Of a stretch of 19,448 bases of DNA, positions 7,226 to 14,289 are shown piece after piece. The notes beneath the pieces are model-generated. The model was not told where the DNA came from. It was given only the letters and a program-made list of their open reading frames with translations, and did no database searches. Where the stretch lies: NCBI GenBank assembly GCA_045629305.1, contig JAZQQZ010000037.1:1-19448 (forward strand). Reading direction: 5' to 3'. The number at the start of each line of letters is the position of its first letter. Position 1 is the first letter of the stretch. The position numbers were made by a program, and so were the translations under genes. Origin of the DNA: UBA1227 sp045629305 (GTDB taxonomy: Bacteria > Bacillota > Clostridia > Oscillospirales > Acutalibacteraceae).

Positions 7226-8544
7226 TTAAAATTCCGGCAAATGTTGAAAAGGCACTGTCTTTGCTCCATGGAGCGGGCTTTGAAGCATATGTTGTTGGTG
7301 GATGCGTCAGAGATTCTCTACTGGGGCATAAACCGACTGATTGGGATATTACAACATCTGCATTGCCTGAGGATACATTGTCTGTATTTTCAGATTATAA
7401 AACTATTGAGACTGGCATAAAGCACGGCACAGTCACTGTTATAATTGATGACATTCCGATTGAGATTACTACCTATCGTGTAGACGGGGAATATCTCGAC
7501 AACCGTCATCCATCATCGGTGACATTTACTCGTTCTCTGACACAGGACCTCGCACGTAGAGATTTTACAATCAATGCGATGGCCTATGACGGAGAACTTA
7601 TAGATCTCTTCGGTGGACAGATTGACTTACAGATGAGAATAATCAAGTGTGTAGGAAATGCTAAGAAACGTTTCTCTGAAGATGCACTTAGAATTCTTCG
7701 CGCACTTCGTTTCGCATCCATACTCGGATTTAAAATTGACCCTGCTACTAGTGATGCGATACATGACATGTGTCTCTCACTTCAGTCCGTATCAAAAGAG
7801 CGAATCACTGAGGAACTTCTTAAATTCCTAGAGGGAGAGATGGTTACATCACTTCTTCTTGAGTACAAGGATGTCTTTGCGACAATCCTTCCTTGTCTCG
7901 CTCCTTGTATAGATTTTTCGCAGATGAATAAGCATCATATGTACGATGTTTACTCACATATTGCCTTTGCCGTAGGAACAGCTCCTTCGGACGCTACAGT
8001 GCGCCTGGCTTTGCTCCTTCATGACGTAGGCAAACCGTCCTGTTTCACAGTTGAGGACGGTGTCGGCCACGCATATGGTCATGAGGAGGCAGGCGCAATC
8101 ATCGCAGAAACTGCTCTTCGTGAGAATTTGCGTCTCAGTTCTTCCATGCTATCCGATGTTGTAACCCTTGTTAGAAATCACGACTATCATTTGGATTCAT
8201 CTTTGGAGACTGTACTTCGTGCACTTGGAAAGTTTGGTCCTGATTTACTTCATAAACTCGTATTCCTTGAATACGGTGATATGATGGCACATTCAGGATC
8301 TGCACGTAACTTTGATTACTACTGTATTCTTAAGGCCATAGATACAGCTATCGAAGCGAGATTCCCATGCAGGGTAACTGACCTTGATATAAACGGTGAG
8401 GACCTTGTGAAACTCGGATTTAGTGGCCCGGCTATAGGGGAGACATTATCCGAATTGCTTGAGATGGTTATATCCGGAAACTTGGAAAATGTACACGATA
8501 AATTGATTGAAAGAGTGAAAGAGATTGGAACAGGAAAAGCTTGA
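7222..8544 (+). CDS. cca: CCA tRNA nucleotidyltransferase
   Basis: A 440-residue class II tRNA nucleotidyltransferase with a C-terminal HD region. The nucleotidyltransferase motif GGCVRDSLLG starts at residue 26 and is followed by the catalytic D40-x-D42 in TDWDIT. The second conserved block is RRDFTINAMA (about 112-121). The flexible-loop and neck region follows. The HD motif LLLHDVGK (H267, D268) sits in the C-terminal half. The enzyme adds or repairs the 3' CCA of tRNAs. Its start overlaps the TOPRIM gene by 4 nt, and an AAGGAAG at 7202-7208 is the likely ribosome binding site, at a rather long spacing. It overlaps the next small gene by 20 nt. I cannot tell from sequence whether it adds CCA or only A. 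Confidence 0.95.
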   Translation: MIKIPANVEKALSLLHGAGFEAYVVGGCVRDSLLGHKPTDWDITTSALPEDTLSVFSDYKTIETGIKHGTVTVIIDDIPIEITTYRVDGEYLDNRHPSSVTFTRSLTQDLARRDFTINAMAYDGELIDLFGGQIDLQMRIIKCVGNAKKRFSEDALRILRALRFASILGFKIDPATSDAIHDMCLSLQSVSKERITEELLKFLEGEMVTSLLLEYKDVFATILPCLAPCIDFSQMNKHHMYDVYSHIAFAVGTAPSDATVRLALLLHDVGKPSCFTVEDGVGHAYGHEEAGAIIAETALRENLRLSSSMLSDVVTLVRNHDYHLDSSLETVLRALGKFGPDLLHKLVFLEYGDMMAHSGSARNFDYYCILKAIDTAIEARFPCRVTDLDINGEDLVKLGFSGPAIGETLSELLEMVISGNLENVHDKLIERVKEIGTGKA

Positions 8545-8737
8545 TAGAATAAGCGAACTATATAGAAAATCACAGACACCTGCTGGACTCACAGATGAAG
8601 AACTCTATGAGCAGGCAGAACTCCGTCGTGAATATATCAAGTCCTGGAAAGATTCTTTGACAGGACAGCTCGACAACACCTATGTTGTCTCACCTGATGG
8701 CTCTAAGAGGAAGCTTGAGAGAAAGGGCAATAAATAA
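8525..8737 (+). CDS. DUF896 family small protein (YnzC-like)
   Basis: A 70-residue soluble protein aligning by eye with Bacillus subtilis YnzC: a helical hairpin (KLDRISELYRKSQ ... LTDEELYEQAELRREYI) followed by a short tail with VVSPDGSKRK. DUF896 proteins are small helical proteins of unclear function; in B. subtilis a relative (YneA operon) is linked to the SOS response. The start is a TTG at 8525, 20 nt inside the end of cca, with AAAGAG at 8510-8515 as the probable ribosome binding site. No in-frame ATG fits the family's N-terminus. The stop overlaps the miaA start as TAATG, so cca, this gene and miaA are translationally coupled. Its role in this tRNA-maturation run is unknown. Confidence 0.88.
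   Translation: MEQEKLDRISELYRKSQTPAGLTDEELYEQAELRREYIKSWKDSLTGQLDNTYVVSPDGSKRKLERKGNK
8657..8686 (+). promoter_or_regulatory. Weak candidate promoter upstream of miaA
   Basis: A perfect TTGACA (8657-8662) lies 18 nt before TATGTT (8681-8686, four of six matches), inside the DUF896 gene and about 50 nt upstream of the miaA start. The weak -10 makes this tentative. Confidence 0.25.
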
Positions 8738-9633
8738 TGGAGAAAATCCCTATTATTGCTGTCGTTGGGCCTACGGCTTCGGGCAAGACGGCATTGGCGG
8801 TGGAACTCGCCAAGGCCTATGATGCCGAAGTCGTATCGTTCGATTCCATGCAACTGTACAAGGGCATGGATATCGCCACAGCGAAGCCAACGACAGAGGA
8901 GATGCAGGGCATCCCACATCACATGATATCGTGCGTCGACAACGACGTCGCTTACAGTGTTGCGATGTATAAAGAGGATGCTAGCAAGATAATAGACGAT
9001 ATTGTATCCCGTGGTAAGCGCGTCGTAATGGTCGGCGGCACGGGGCTCTATATTGATACCCTTATGCAAAATATCAATTTCCTTCCGTCTTCCCATGTTG
9101 ATTTGCCGTGTACGGATCTTCCTTCGATGCTCTCTTTATTAGCTTCAGTTGATCCTGAGTACTATGAAATAGTCGATAAATCTAACGAGAAGAGGGTCAG
9201 AAGGGCACTTGAGGTGTACTATTCAACAGGTATGACTATGAGTGCGCAGATTGAGCAATCTCGTTCGGTTGAGTCAAGATATTCACCTATCTACATCGGC
9301 CTTACGGCACGCGATAGGGCATATCTTTACGATAGAATTGATAGACGTGTGGACCAGATGATTGAGGCCGGCCTTATAGAAGAGGCCTCGGCTTTCGCAT
9401 CACTTGGGGACACCGCGAAACAGGCGATTGGAATAAAGGAACTTATGCCTTATTTGGATGGCTCTGATTCTCTTTCTTCCTGTGTTTCGCGTCTGAAACA
9501 GGGCACAAGAAATTATGCCAAGAGACAGCTCACTTGGTTTAGAAAAAATCCAGATATACACTGGTTCTATATTGATGAAATGCCTATGGATACTATAGTT
9601 TCAGAGGCAAGGAGAGTAATTGATGAACGCTAA
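8737..9633 (+). CDS. miaA: tRNA dimethylallyltransferase
   Basis: A 298-residue MiaA, which transfers a dimethylallyl group to N6 of A37 in tRNAs reading UNN codons. The P-loop GPTASGKT is at 11-18. The prenyl-acceptor motif SFDSMQLYKGMDIATAKPT follows from about residue 34, GGTGLYIDT lies near 93, and the C-terminal RLKQGTRNYAKRQLTWFR motif contacts the anticodon stem. The length is normal. The stop of the previous gene and the ATG share one base (TAATG), with AAAGGG at 8722-8727 as ribosome binding site. The neighbours cca and the RNase M5-like gene suggest a stable-RNA maturation group. The mutL/mutS/hfq genes often seen next to miaA are not present here. Confidence 0.96.
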   Translation: MEKIPIIAVVGPTASGKTALAVELAKAYDAEVVSFDSMQLYKGMDIATAKPTTEEMQGIPHHMISCVDNDVAYSVAMYKEDASKIIDDIVSRGKRVVMVGGTGLYIDTLMQNINFLPSSHVDLPCTDLPSMLSLLASVDPEYYEIVDKSNEKRVRRALEVYYSTGMTMSAQIEQSRSVESRYSPIYIGLTARDRAYLYDRIDRRVDQMIEAGLIEEASAFASLGDTAKQAIGIKELMPYLDGSDSLSSCVSRLKQGTRNYAKRQLTWFRKNPDIHWFYIDEMPMDTIVSEARRVIDER

Positions 9634-10849
9634 AGAGAAGAAAACTTTATACGGAATCATTATCGCTTTCGTATCGTTACTTGTTATCGTCTATATCGCT
9701 TATCAGGCATACAGGCTTATCTATAATCCTGTAGAAACTGAGACGGCAGCTGAGTATACGGTACAGGATACGATTGAGACCAACGCCTTCGTTGTACGTG
9801 ATGAGAAGTACATCACGAATAAGAAGGCGGGTACTATTATCCCATGTGTAGAGGATGGTTCCCGTGTCGGTAAAGATCAGGATGTTGCTTTGATTTTCAC
9901 AGACCCAGAGGCAGCTGATAACTATTCAAAGATGCAAGAACTCCAGTCACAGATTGAACGTTATCAGAAATTGGCCACTCAGTCGGATAACTATATCTTC
10001 AATATCGAAGACCTCGACCACTATATCGACGTAGCGGCCGTTGACCTTGTAACGGCGATATCCGATAAGAACTTTGCAGTTATTCCAGATAGGATATCTG
10101 ACCTTAGAAATTCCGCTGTTACGCGCCAAATCGCCACAGGTACCAACCTTGATTATGAGGCACGTCTCGCTTCTCTTCAGACGCAATATGACACACTCTC
10201 CAAGAAAAATACAACCCATACAAGCATAGTCGCAGCCGATTCCGGATTCTTCGTAAACGGCTCGGACGGCTATGAACAAGCGGTGGAAATTAAGCAGATT
10301 AAGAACACAACTGTTGCTCAGGTAGAAAAACTTCTTAAAGCAAAGCCGGCCTCACCACCATCAGGCTGTATTGGCAAGATTATCACTGAGTTCAACTGGT
10401 ATATTGTCTGCAATATTGATAACGACTTGATAGGCGATTTGCGCGTAGATAATAAAATTACCGTAAATCTTCCTTTCGCATCAATCAATACAATTGAGGC
10501 CACTGTACTCGCCATCAACGAGAACGGTAAAAAGCAGGCCGCAGTTGTACTTGAATGTAATCTTATGAATTCCAAGATCTCCGGCCTGCGCAAAGAGACC
10601 GTAGAGCTCGTTGTTGGCTCGTACACCGGCCTCCGTGTGCCTTCCTCAGCTGTCCGTGTGGACAAGGAAGGCAACAAGGGCGTATATGTAAAAGTCGGAA
10701 ATGTTGCGAAGTTCCGTAAACTTGAAATTATCTATACGGCTGATGACTATGTCCTCACAGCTTCCGATAAGGGAGAGGAATATGTCCGCCTGTATGATGA
10801 TATTATTTTGAAAGGCAAGGATCTCTACGATGGAAAATCAATCAAATAG
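9623..10849 (+). CDS. HlyD-like membrane-anchored adaptor protein of the yggS-sepF cluster
   Basis: A 408-residue protein with one N-terminal membrane anchor (about 9-31, YGIIIAFVSLLVIVYIAYQA) and a large outside domain. Residues of about 45-90 look like the lipoyl/barrel-sandwich half of HlyD-type adaptors (AFVVRDEKYITNKKAGTII). A polar helical stretch of about 95-190 with SKMQELQSQIERYQKL and LASLQTQYDTLSKK could form a hairpin coiled coil, and a beta-rich C-terminal part follows. Clostridial genomes often carry such a gene just before yggS-sepF, annotated as HlyD family; its function there is not established, and no ABC transporter or outer-membrane partner is nearby. I chose the ATG at 9623 because AAGGAG (9609-9614) sits 8 nt upstream; a TTG one codon earlier is less likely. 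It overlaps miaA by 11 nt and yggS by 20 nt. Confidence 0.78.
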   Translation: MNAKEKKTLYGIIIAFVSLLVIVYIAYQAYRLIYNPVETETAAEYTVQDTIETNAFVVRDEKYITNKKAGTIIPCVEDGSRVGKDQDVALIFTDPEAADNYSKMQELQSQIERYQKLATQSDNYIFNIEDLDHYIDVAAVDLVTAISDKNFAVIPDRISDLRNSAVTRQIATGTNLDYEARLASLQTQYDTLSKKNTTHTSIVAADSGFFVNGSDGYEQAVEIKQIKNTTVAQVEKLLKAKPASPPSGCIGKIITEFNWYIVCNIDNDLIGDLRVDNKITVNLPFASINTIEATVLAINENGKKQAAVVLECNLMNSKISGLRKETVELVVGSYTGLRVPSSAVRVDKEGNKGVYVKVGNVAKFRKLEIIYTADDYVLTASDKGEEYVRLYDDIILKGKDLYDGKSIK

Positions 10850-11573
10850 TGAACTCTTAGAGTACAGAAACAAACGCTGTCATGATGTTGAAGAGAACTA
10901 TAAGATTATCCTCGATAACATCGCTGCCGCTGAACTTTCACGTGGCGTGCCTTCGGGCTCCACGAAGTTCATGGCAGTAACTAAAACGGTCGAGCCGTAT
11001 CTCATAAACCATGCCTTAGGGCTTGGTATTGATCTCATCGGCGAGAACCGTGTACAGGAACTCATGGGTAAGAAACCGGAGCTTAATTTGTCCGGCGTAG
11101 ATGTTCATCTTATAGGCCATCTTCAGACCAATAAGGTAAAGCAGGTTGTAGGCGAGGTGTCTACAATCCAGTCCGTTGACAGTGTGAAGATTGCCCGTGA
11201 AATCTCCAAGGTATCAGCAGCACGCGACCTTATAACAAACGTACTCGTTGAGGTAAATGTGGGGGATGAGGACAGTAAGACAGGACTTTCACTCTCATCA
11301 CTTCTTGAGACAGTTCATGAGATTTCAGAACTTCCTGGAATTCAAGTAGAGGGCCTTATGGCGATACCGCCAATATGCGAAAATCCGGCCGATGCAAGGC
11401 CGTTCTTCGCCGAGATGTATAAATTATTTATTGACATTAAAGGTAAAAATATAGATAATATTAATATGCATATTCTCTCAATGGGTATGTCTTCTGACTA
11501 CAGTGAGGCAATCCTTGAGGGCGCAAATCTCGTAAGGGTGGGCTCCAGTCTCTTTGGAGCCAGAATATATTAA
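10830..11573 (+). CDS. yggS: YggS family PLP homeostasis protein
   Basis: A 247-residue alanine-racemase-like TIM-barrel protein (YggS/PLPBP family) that binds pyridoxal 5'-phosphate and buffers PLP and amino-acid pools; it has no known racemase activity. The Schiff-base lysine is K52 in AVTKT. GENRVQE, HLIGHLQTNK, IQSVDS and HILSMGMSSDY follow in the expected order, ending with the phosphate-binding VRVGSSLFGAR. The ATG at 10830 lies 20 nt inside the upstream HlyD-like gene, with AAGGA at 10817-10821. The gene lies directly before sepF, the widespread Gram-positive order. Its 3' part contains an AT-rich tract that also reads as a strong promoter (11431-11459). Confidence 0.94.
   Translation: MENQSNSELLEYRNKRCHDVEENYKIILDNIAAAELSRGVPSGSTKFMAVTKTVEPYLINHALGLGIDLIGENRVQELMGKKPELNLSGVDVHLIGHLQTNKVKQVVGEVSTIQSVDSVKIAREISKVSAARDLITNVLVEVNVGDEDSKTGLSLSSLLETVHEISELPGIQVEGLMAIPPICENPADARPFFAEMYKLFIDIKGKNIDNINMHILSMGMSSDYSEAILEGANLVRVGSSLFGARIY
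11431..11459 (+). promoter_or_regulatory. Intragenic sigma-A-type promoter for sepF-divIVA
   Basis: Inside yggS, a perfect TTGACA (11431-11436) and GATAAT (11454-11459, five of six matches) are separated by exactly 17 nt. The local DNA is far more AT-rich than the rest of yggS. Transcription would start near 11466, leaving a leader of about 124 nt before sepF. Confidence 0.6.
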
Positions 11574-11589
11574 TCGGAGGATATTCAAA

Positions 11590-12075
11590 ATGGGAAACTT
11601 TATCGACAATATCAAGAAGATTACAGGTTTCGAGCCAGAAGATGAGTACGGCGAGGACATGGAAGATTATGATGAGTACGACGACTATGAGGAGGCTCGT
11701 CCAGCAGCTAGAGATAGAAACGCTGACTTCCAGGCTCCATCACCACGCCGCGCAGCATCTAATCCTAACGTAGTACCAATGTCACAGAACAAAGCTATGC
11801 TTCAGGTTGTTCTTGCAAAGCCAGAGCGTTTCGATGACGCTTCTGCTATCGCTGATCACCTCAATGAGAAGCGTACAGTAGTTCTTAACCTTGAGTCTGC
11901 TAACCGTGATGTAGCACGTAGACTTATCGACTTCCTTTCAGGTGTCGCTTATGCTAACGGCGGACAACTCAAGAGAGTTGCTAACAGCACATTCATCGTT
12001 ACTCCTTACAACGTAAGCGTATCTGGTGATTTACTTGAGGAACTCGAGAACAGCGGTATGTTCTTCCAGTCATAA
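11590..12075 (+). CDS. sepF: Cell division protein SepF
   Basis: A 161-residue SepF, which anchors FtsZ to the membrane at the division site in Gram-positive bacteria. It starts MGNFIDNIKKITGF, an amphipathic membrane-targeting helix. A highly acidic linker (about 17-36) follows, then a Pro/Ala/Arg-rich stretch. The conserved C-terminal domain (about 68-161) includes KPERFDDASAIADHL, RTVVLNLE, RRLIDFLSGVAYANGG and the closing FIVTPYNVSVSGDL. The ATG at 11590 has GGAGG (11576-11580) 9 nt upstream, just after the yggS stop; a TTG at 11554 would add residues inside yggS and displace the amphipathic helix. Codons are strongly biased, as expected for an abundant protein, which fits the extra promoter inside yggS. 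Confidence 0.96.
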   Translation: MGNFIDNIKKITGFEPEDEYGEDMEDYDEYDDYEEARPAARDRNADFQAPSPRRAASNPNVVPMSQNKAMLQVVLAKPERFDDASAIADHLNEKRTVVLNLESANRDVARRLIDFLSGVAYANGGQLKRVANSTFIVTPYNVSVSGDLLEELENSGMFFQS

Positions 12076-12091
12076 TTTAGGGGGATTTTAA

Positions 12092-12895
12092 ATGCTTACA
12101 CCAAAGCAGGTAAAAAGTTTCAGCTTTAAACCAGCTGGAAAAAATGCATATAGAGCTGACGAAGTAGATGCTTTCCTTGACAAGGTAGCTGAGTCTTATG
12201 AGCAGGTCTTCCGTGAGAACGCAGACCTTGTAAAGAAACTCAACCTCCTTGCTGACAAGCTTCAGGGTTATAAAGAGGACGAGGACAACATCCGCAACGC
12301 TCTTCTTACAGCAGAGCGTATGAAGGAGTCAATCGTATCTGAGACTCAGGAGCAGGTAAAGGGCGTAATCGACGAGGCAAATGCTAAGGCTGCTGAGATA
12401 GTAGAGAATGCTGAGAAAGAAGCAGAGGAATCTCTCAAGATTGCTCAGAACAATGCTACAAAGCTCCTTGCTAAAGCTCAGGAGATTTACGACGACCAGG
12501 TCGGCACAATCAAAGAAGAGGCCGAGAAGGAAGAAGCTTATCTTCTTAAAGTTAAGGCAGAGTCTGTTAAGGTTCGTGAGGATCTTATGGACACTTACAA
12601 GCGTCAGATTCAAATTCTTGAATATACTCCAGACTTCAGCGAAGAAGTTCGCGCTGCTCATGCTCCAGTAGAAGAACCTGAAGAGGATGAGGAGATTGAA
12701 GAAATTCTCGAAGAGACAGAGAACGAAGAAGTAGAAGAGATTGAAGAGATCGAAGAAATCGAAGAAGAAAGCGACATCGATGATTATCTCGGTGACGACG
12801 ATGATGAATACGAGGACATCGACTCAGGCGAAGATCTCTTTGACGACGATGAAGAAGAGGAAGAGGACGAAGAAAAGGAAATCTCTCTCTTCTAA
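12092..12895 (+). CDS. divIVA: DivIVA domain protein with a long acidic C-terminal tail
   Basis: A 267-residue DivIVA-family protein, which senses negatively curved membrane at septa and poles and recruits partners. The N-terminal membrane-binding domain begins MLTPKQVKSFSFKPAGKNAYRADEVDAFLD. A coiled coil covers about 32-75, and a longer one about 76-175 with many A/E/K heptads. The tail (194-267) is extreme: 48 of 74 residues are D or E, with one K and no R, ending EISLF. Typical DivIVA tails are shorter and less acidic. The ribosome binding site AGGGGGA (12079-12085) precedes the ATG by 6 nt. sepF lies 16 nt upstream with no ylmG or ylmH between them, and lspA starts 19 nt downstream. Codon use is strongly biased, suggesting high expression. 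Confidence 0.93.
   Translation: MLTPKQVKSFSFKPAGKNAYRADEVDAFLDKVAESYEQVFRENADLVKKLNLLADKLQGYKEDEDNIRNALLTAERMKESIVSETQEQVKGVIDEANAKAAEIVENAEKEAEESLKIAQNNATKLLAKAQEIYDDQVGTIKEEAEKEEAYLLKVKAESVKVREDLMDTYKRQIQILEYTPDFSEEVRAAHAPVEEPEEDEEIEEILEETENEEVEEIEEIEEIEEESDIDDYLGDDDDEYEDIDSGEDLFDDDEEEEEDEEKEISLF
12734..12760 (+). repeat. Three 9-bp tandem units coding Glu-Glu-Ile in divIVA
   Basis: GAAGAGATT, GAAGAGATC and GAAGAAATC follow one another in frame and give the EEI repeats at residues 215-223, with a related GAAGAAGAA after them. Such short in-frame repeats can expand or contract by slippage without a frameshift, so tail length may vary between strains. Confidence 0.7.
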
Positions 12896-12914
12896 TTAAG
12901 AAAAGAGGAATAAG

Positions 12915-13376
12915 ATGACTGCAGTCATTTCAGTGGTTGTAGTTGCCGTACTGGTTGGTCTTGATCAACTTACGAAATTCTTAGTACTCACCAATATTAA
13001 ACCAATCAATGCTGTTCCCGTAATTGACGGAATTATTCAGTTCCGATATGTTGAAAATACAGGAGCAGCATTTAGTATGTTAAGCGATAAGACATGGCTC
13101 TTATCTCTCTTCACCGGAGTGCTTATTCTCCTGCTCACAATCTACTTGATTTTCGGCAAGGACATAAGCAAGCTTGAGAGAATATCATTTCTTCTTTTAA
13201 TCGCCGGTGGACTTGGCAATCTTATCGACAGAATATTCCGTGGATATGTAATTGATTTCATCGACTATCTATTCATGAACTATGCGGTCTATAACTTCGC
13301 CGACATACTTGTAACAATTGGCGCAGTACTTCTCATTATTTCCGTGCTGTTTGTAAAAGGTGATCGTCATGAATGA
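12915..13376 (+). CDS. lspA: Lipoprotein signal peptidase
   Basis: A 153-residue signal peptidase II with four predicted membrane helices, which removes the signal peptide from diacylated prolipoproteins. Conserved blocks are DQLTKFLV (from 17), NTGAAFSM (48-55), GGLGNLIDRI (98-107), YVIDFID with catalytic D114, and YNFAD with catalytic D130. The length is normal. AGAGG (12904-12908) lies 6 nt before the ATG. Its last 8 nt overlap the following pseudouridine synthase gene, the conserved lspA-rluD/ylyB arrangement of Bacillota. All catalytic residues are present. Confidence 0.96.
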   Translation: MTAVISVVVVAVLVGLDQLTKFLVLTNIKPINAVPVIDGIIQFRYVENTGAAFSMLSDKTWLLSLFTGVLILLLTIYLIFGKDISKLERISFLLLIAGGLGNLIDRIFRGYVIDFIDYLFMNYAVYNFADILVTIGAVLLIISVLFVKGDRHE

Positions 13377-14289
13377 TATTTTGTCTTTTGCAATATCCGA
13401 GGCGGAAGCCGGGGAGCGAATCGATGCAGCGGTAGCTGCTGAGTTCGATGAGCTCACACGCTCCGCCGTACAGAAGCTTATCGCTTCTGGTTCGGTTCTT
13501 GTGAACGACGCAGTCGTTGCTAAGAACTACAAAGTACGGACAGGGGATTTTATCAAGGTAACTCTTCCAGAACCAGAACCTCTGGATGTTCTTCCAGAGG
13601 ATATACCACTCGACATAGTGTATGAGGATGACGACCTGCTTGTTGTCAACAAGCAAAAAGGTATGGTCGTACATCCTGCACCGGGCAATCAGTCCGGTAC
13701 ACTTGTCAATGCTCTTCTATTTCACTGCGGCGATAGCCTCTCTGGAATAAACGGAGTGATTCGTCCTGGAATAGTACACCGTATTGATAAGGACACAAGT
13801 GGACTCCTGATAGTCGCGAAGAACGACATGGCGCATCAGCACCTTGCAAAGCAGATCGCTGAGCACTCGTTCACTCGCGAATATAGAGCAGTTGTCCACG
13901 GAAATATCCGCGACGACTCCGGCACTATAGATGCTCCTATCGGGCGCAGCCCGAAGGACCGCAAGAAAATGGCGGTCGTCGCAGATGGCAGAAATGCCAC
14001 TACACATTTCTGGGTAATGGAGCGTCTGTCTGGCTACACCTATATCAGGTGTCGCCTCGAGACCGGCCGCACCCATCAGATTAGGGTTCATCTTGCGTAC
14101 AAGGGTCACCCAGTAGCCGGCGACCTTGTCTATGGACCTAAATCCACACCTACGGAACTTAAAGGTCAGTGCTTACACGCTGGACTTATTGGATTCATAC
14201 ATCCGAGAACGGGAGAGTATATGGAATTTACTTCTCCACTTCCAGACTATTTCGAAAAATTTATGCAGAAATTGGGGGATAAACAATGA
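13369..14289 (+). CDS. rluD: RluA/RluD family ribosomal RNA pseudouridine synthase
   Basis: A 306-residue pseudouridine synthase. An S4 RNA-binding domain lies at about 16-65 (ERIDAAVAAEF ... GSVLVND ... VRTGDFI). The catalytic domain follows, with VVNKQKGMVVHPAPGN (92-107), the catalytic HRIDKDTSG block (D140), and the C-terminal LETGRTHQIRVHL. It corresponds to YlyB downstream of lspA in Bacillus; the exact uridines modified are not deducible from sequence. I chose the ATG at 13369 because AAGGTGAT (13357-13364) is a strong ribosome binding site upstream; a GTG at 13360 would sit inside that site. The gene overlaps lspA by 8 nt and shares ATGA with the transketolase gene that follows. Confidence 0.93.
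   Translation: MNDILSFAISEAEAGERIDAAVAAEFDELTRSAVQKLIASGSVLVNDAVVAKNYKVRTGDFIKVTLPEPEPLDVLPEDIPLDIVYEDDDLLVVNKQKGMVVHPAPGNQSGTLVNALLFHCGDSLSGINGVIRPGIVHRIDKDTSGLLIVAKNDMAHQHLAKQIAEHSFTREYRAVVHGNIRDDSGTIDAPIGRSPKDRKKMAVVADGRNATTHFWVMERLSGYTYIRCRLETGRTHQIRVHLAYKGHPVAGDLVYGPKSTPTELKGQCLHAGLIGFIHPRTGEYMEFTSPLPDYFEKFMQKLGDKQ

Noticed and set aside
12329..12671. Overlapping Lys/Arg-rich and Leu-rich frames within divIVA
   Set aside because: They are by-products of the repetitive GAA/GAG-rich coiled-coil coding sequence, with no start signals of their own.
13360..13368. GTG start three codons upstream for the pseudouridine synthase
   Set aside because: The GTG is part of the AAGGTGAT ribosome binding site that serves the ATG at 13369.
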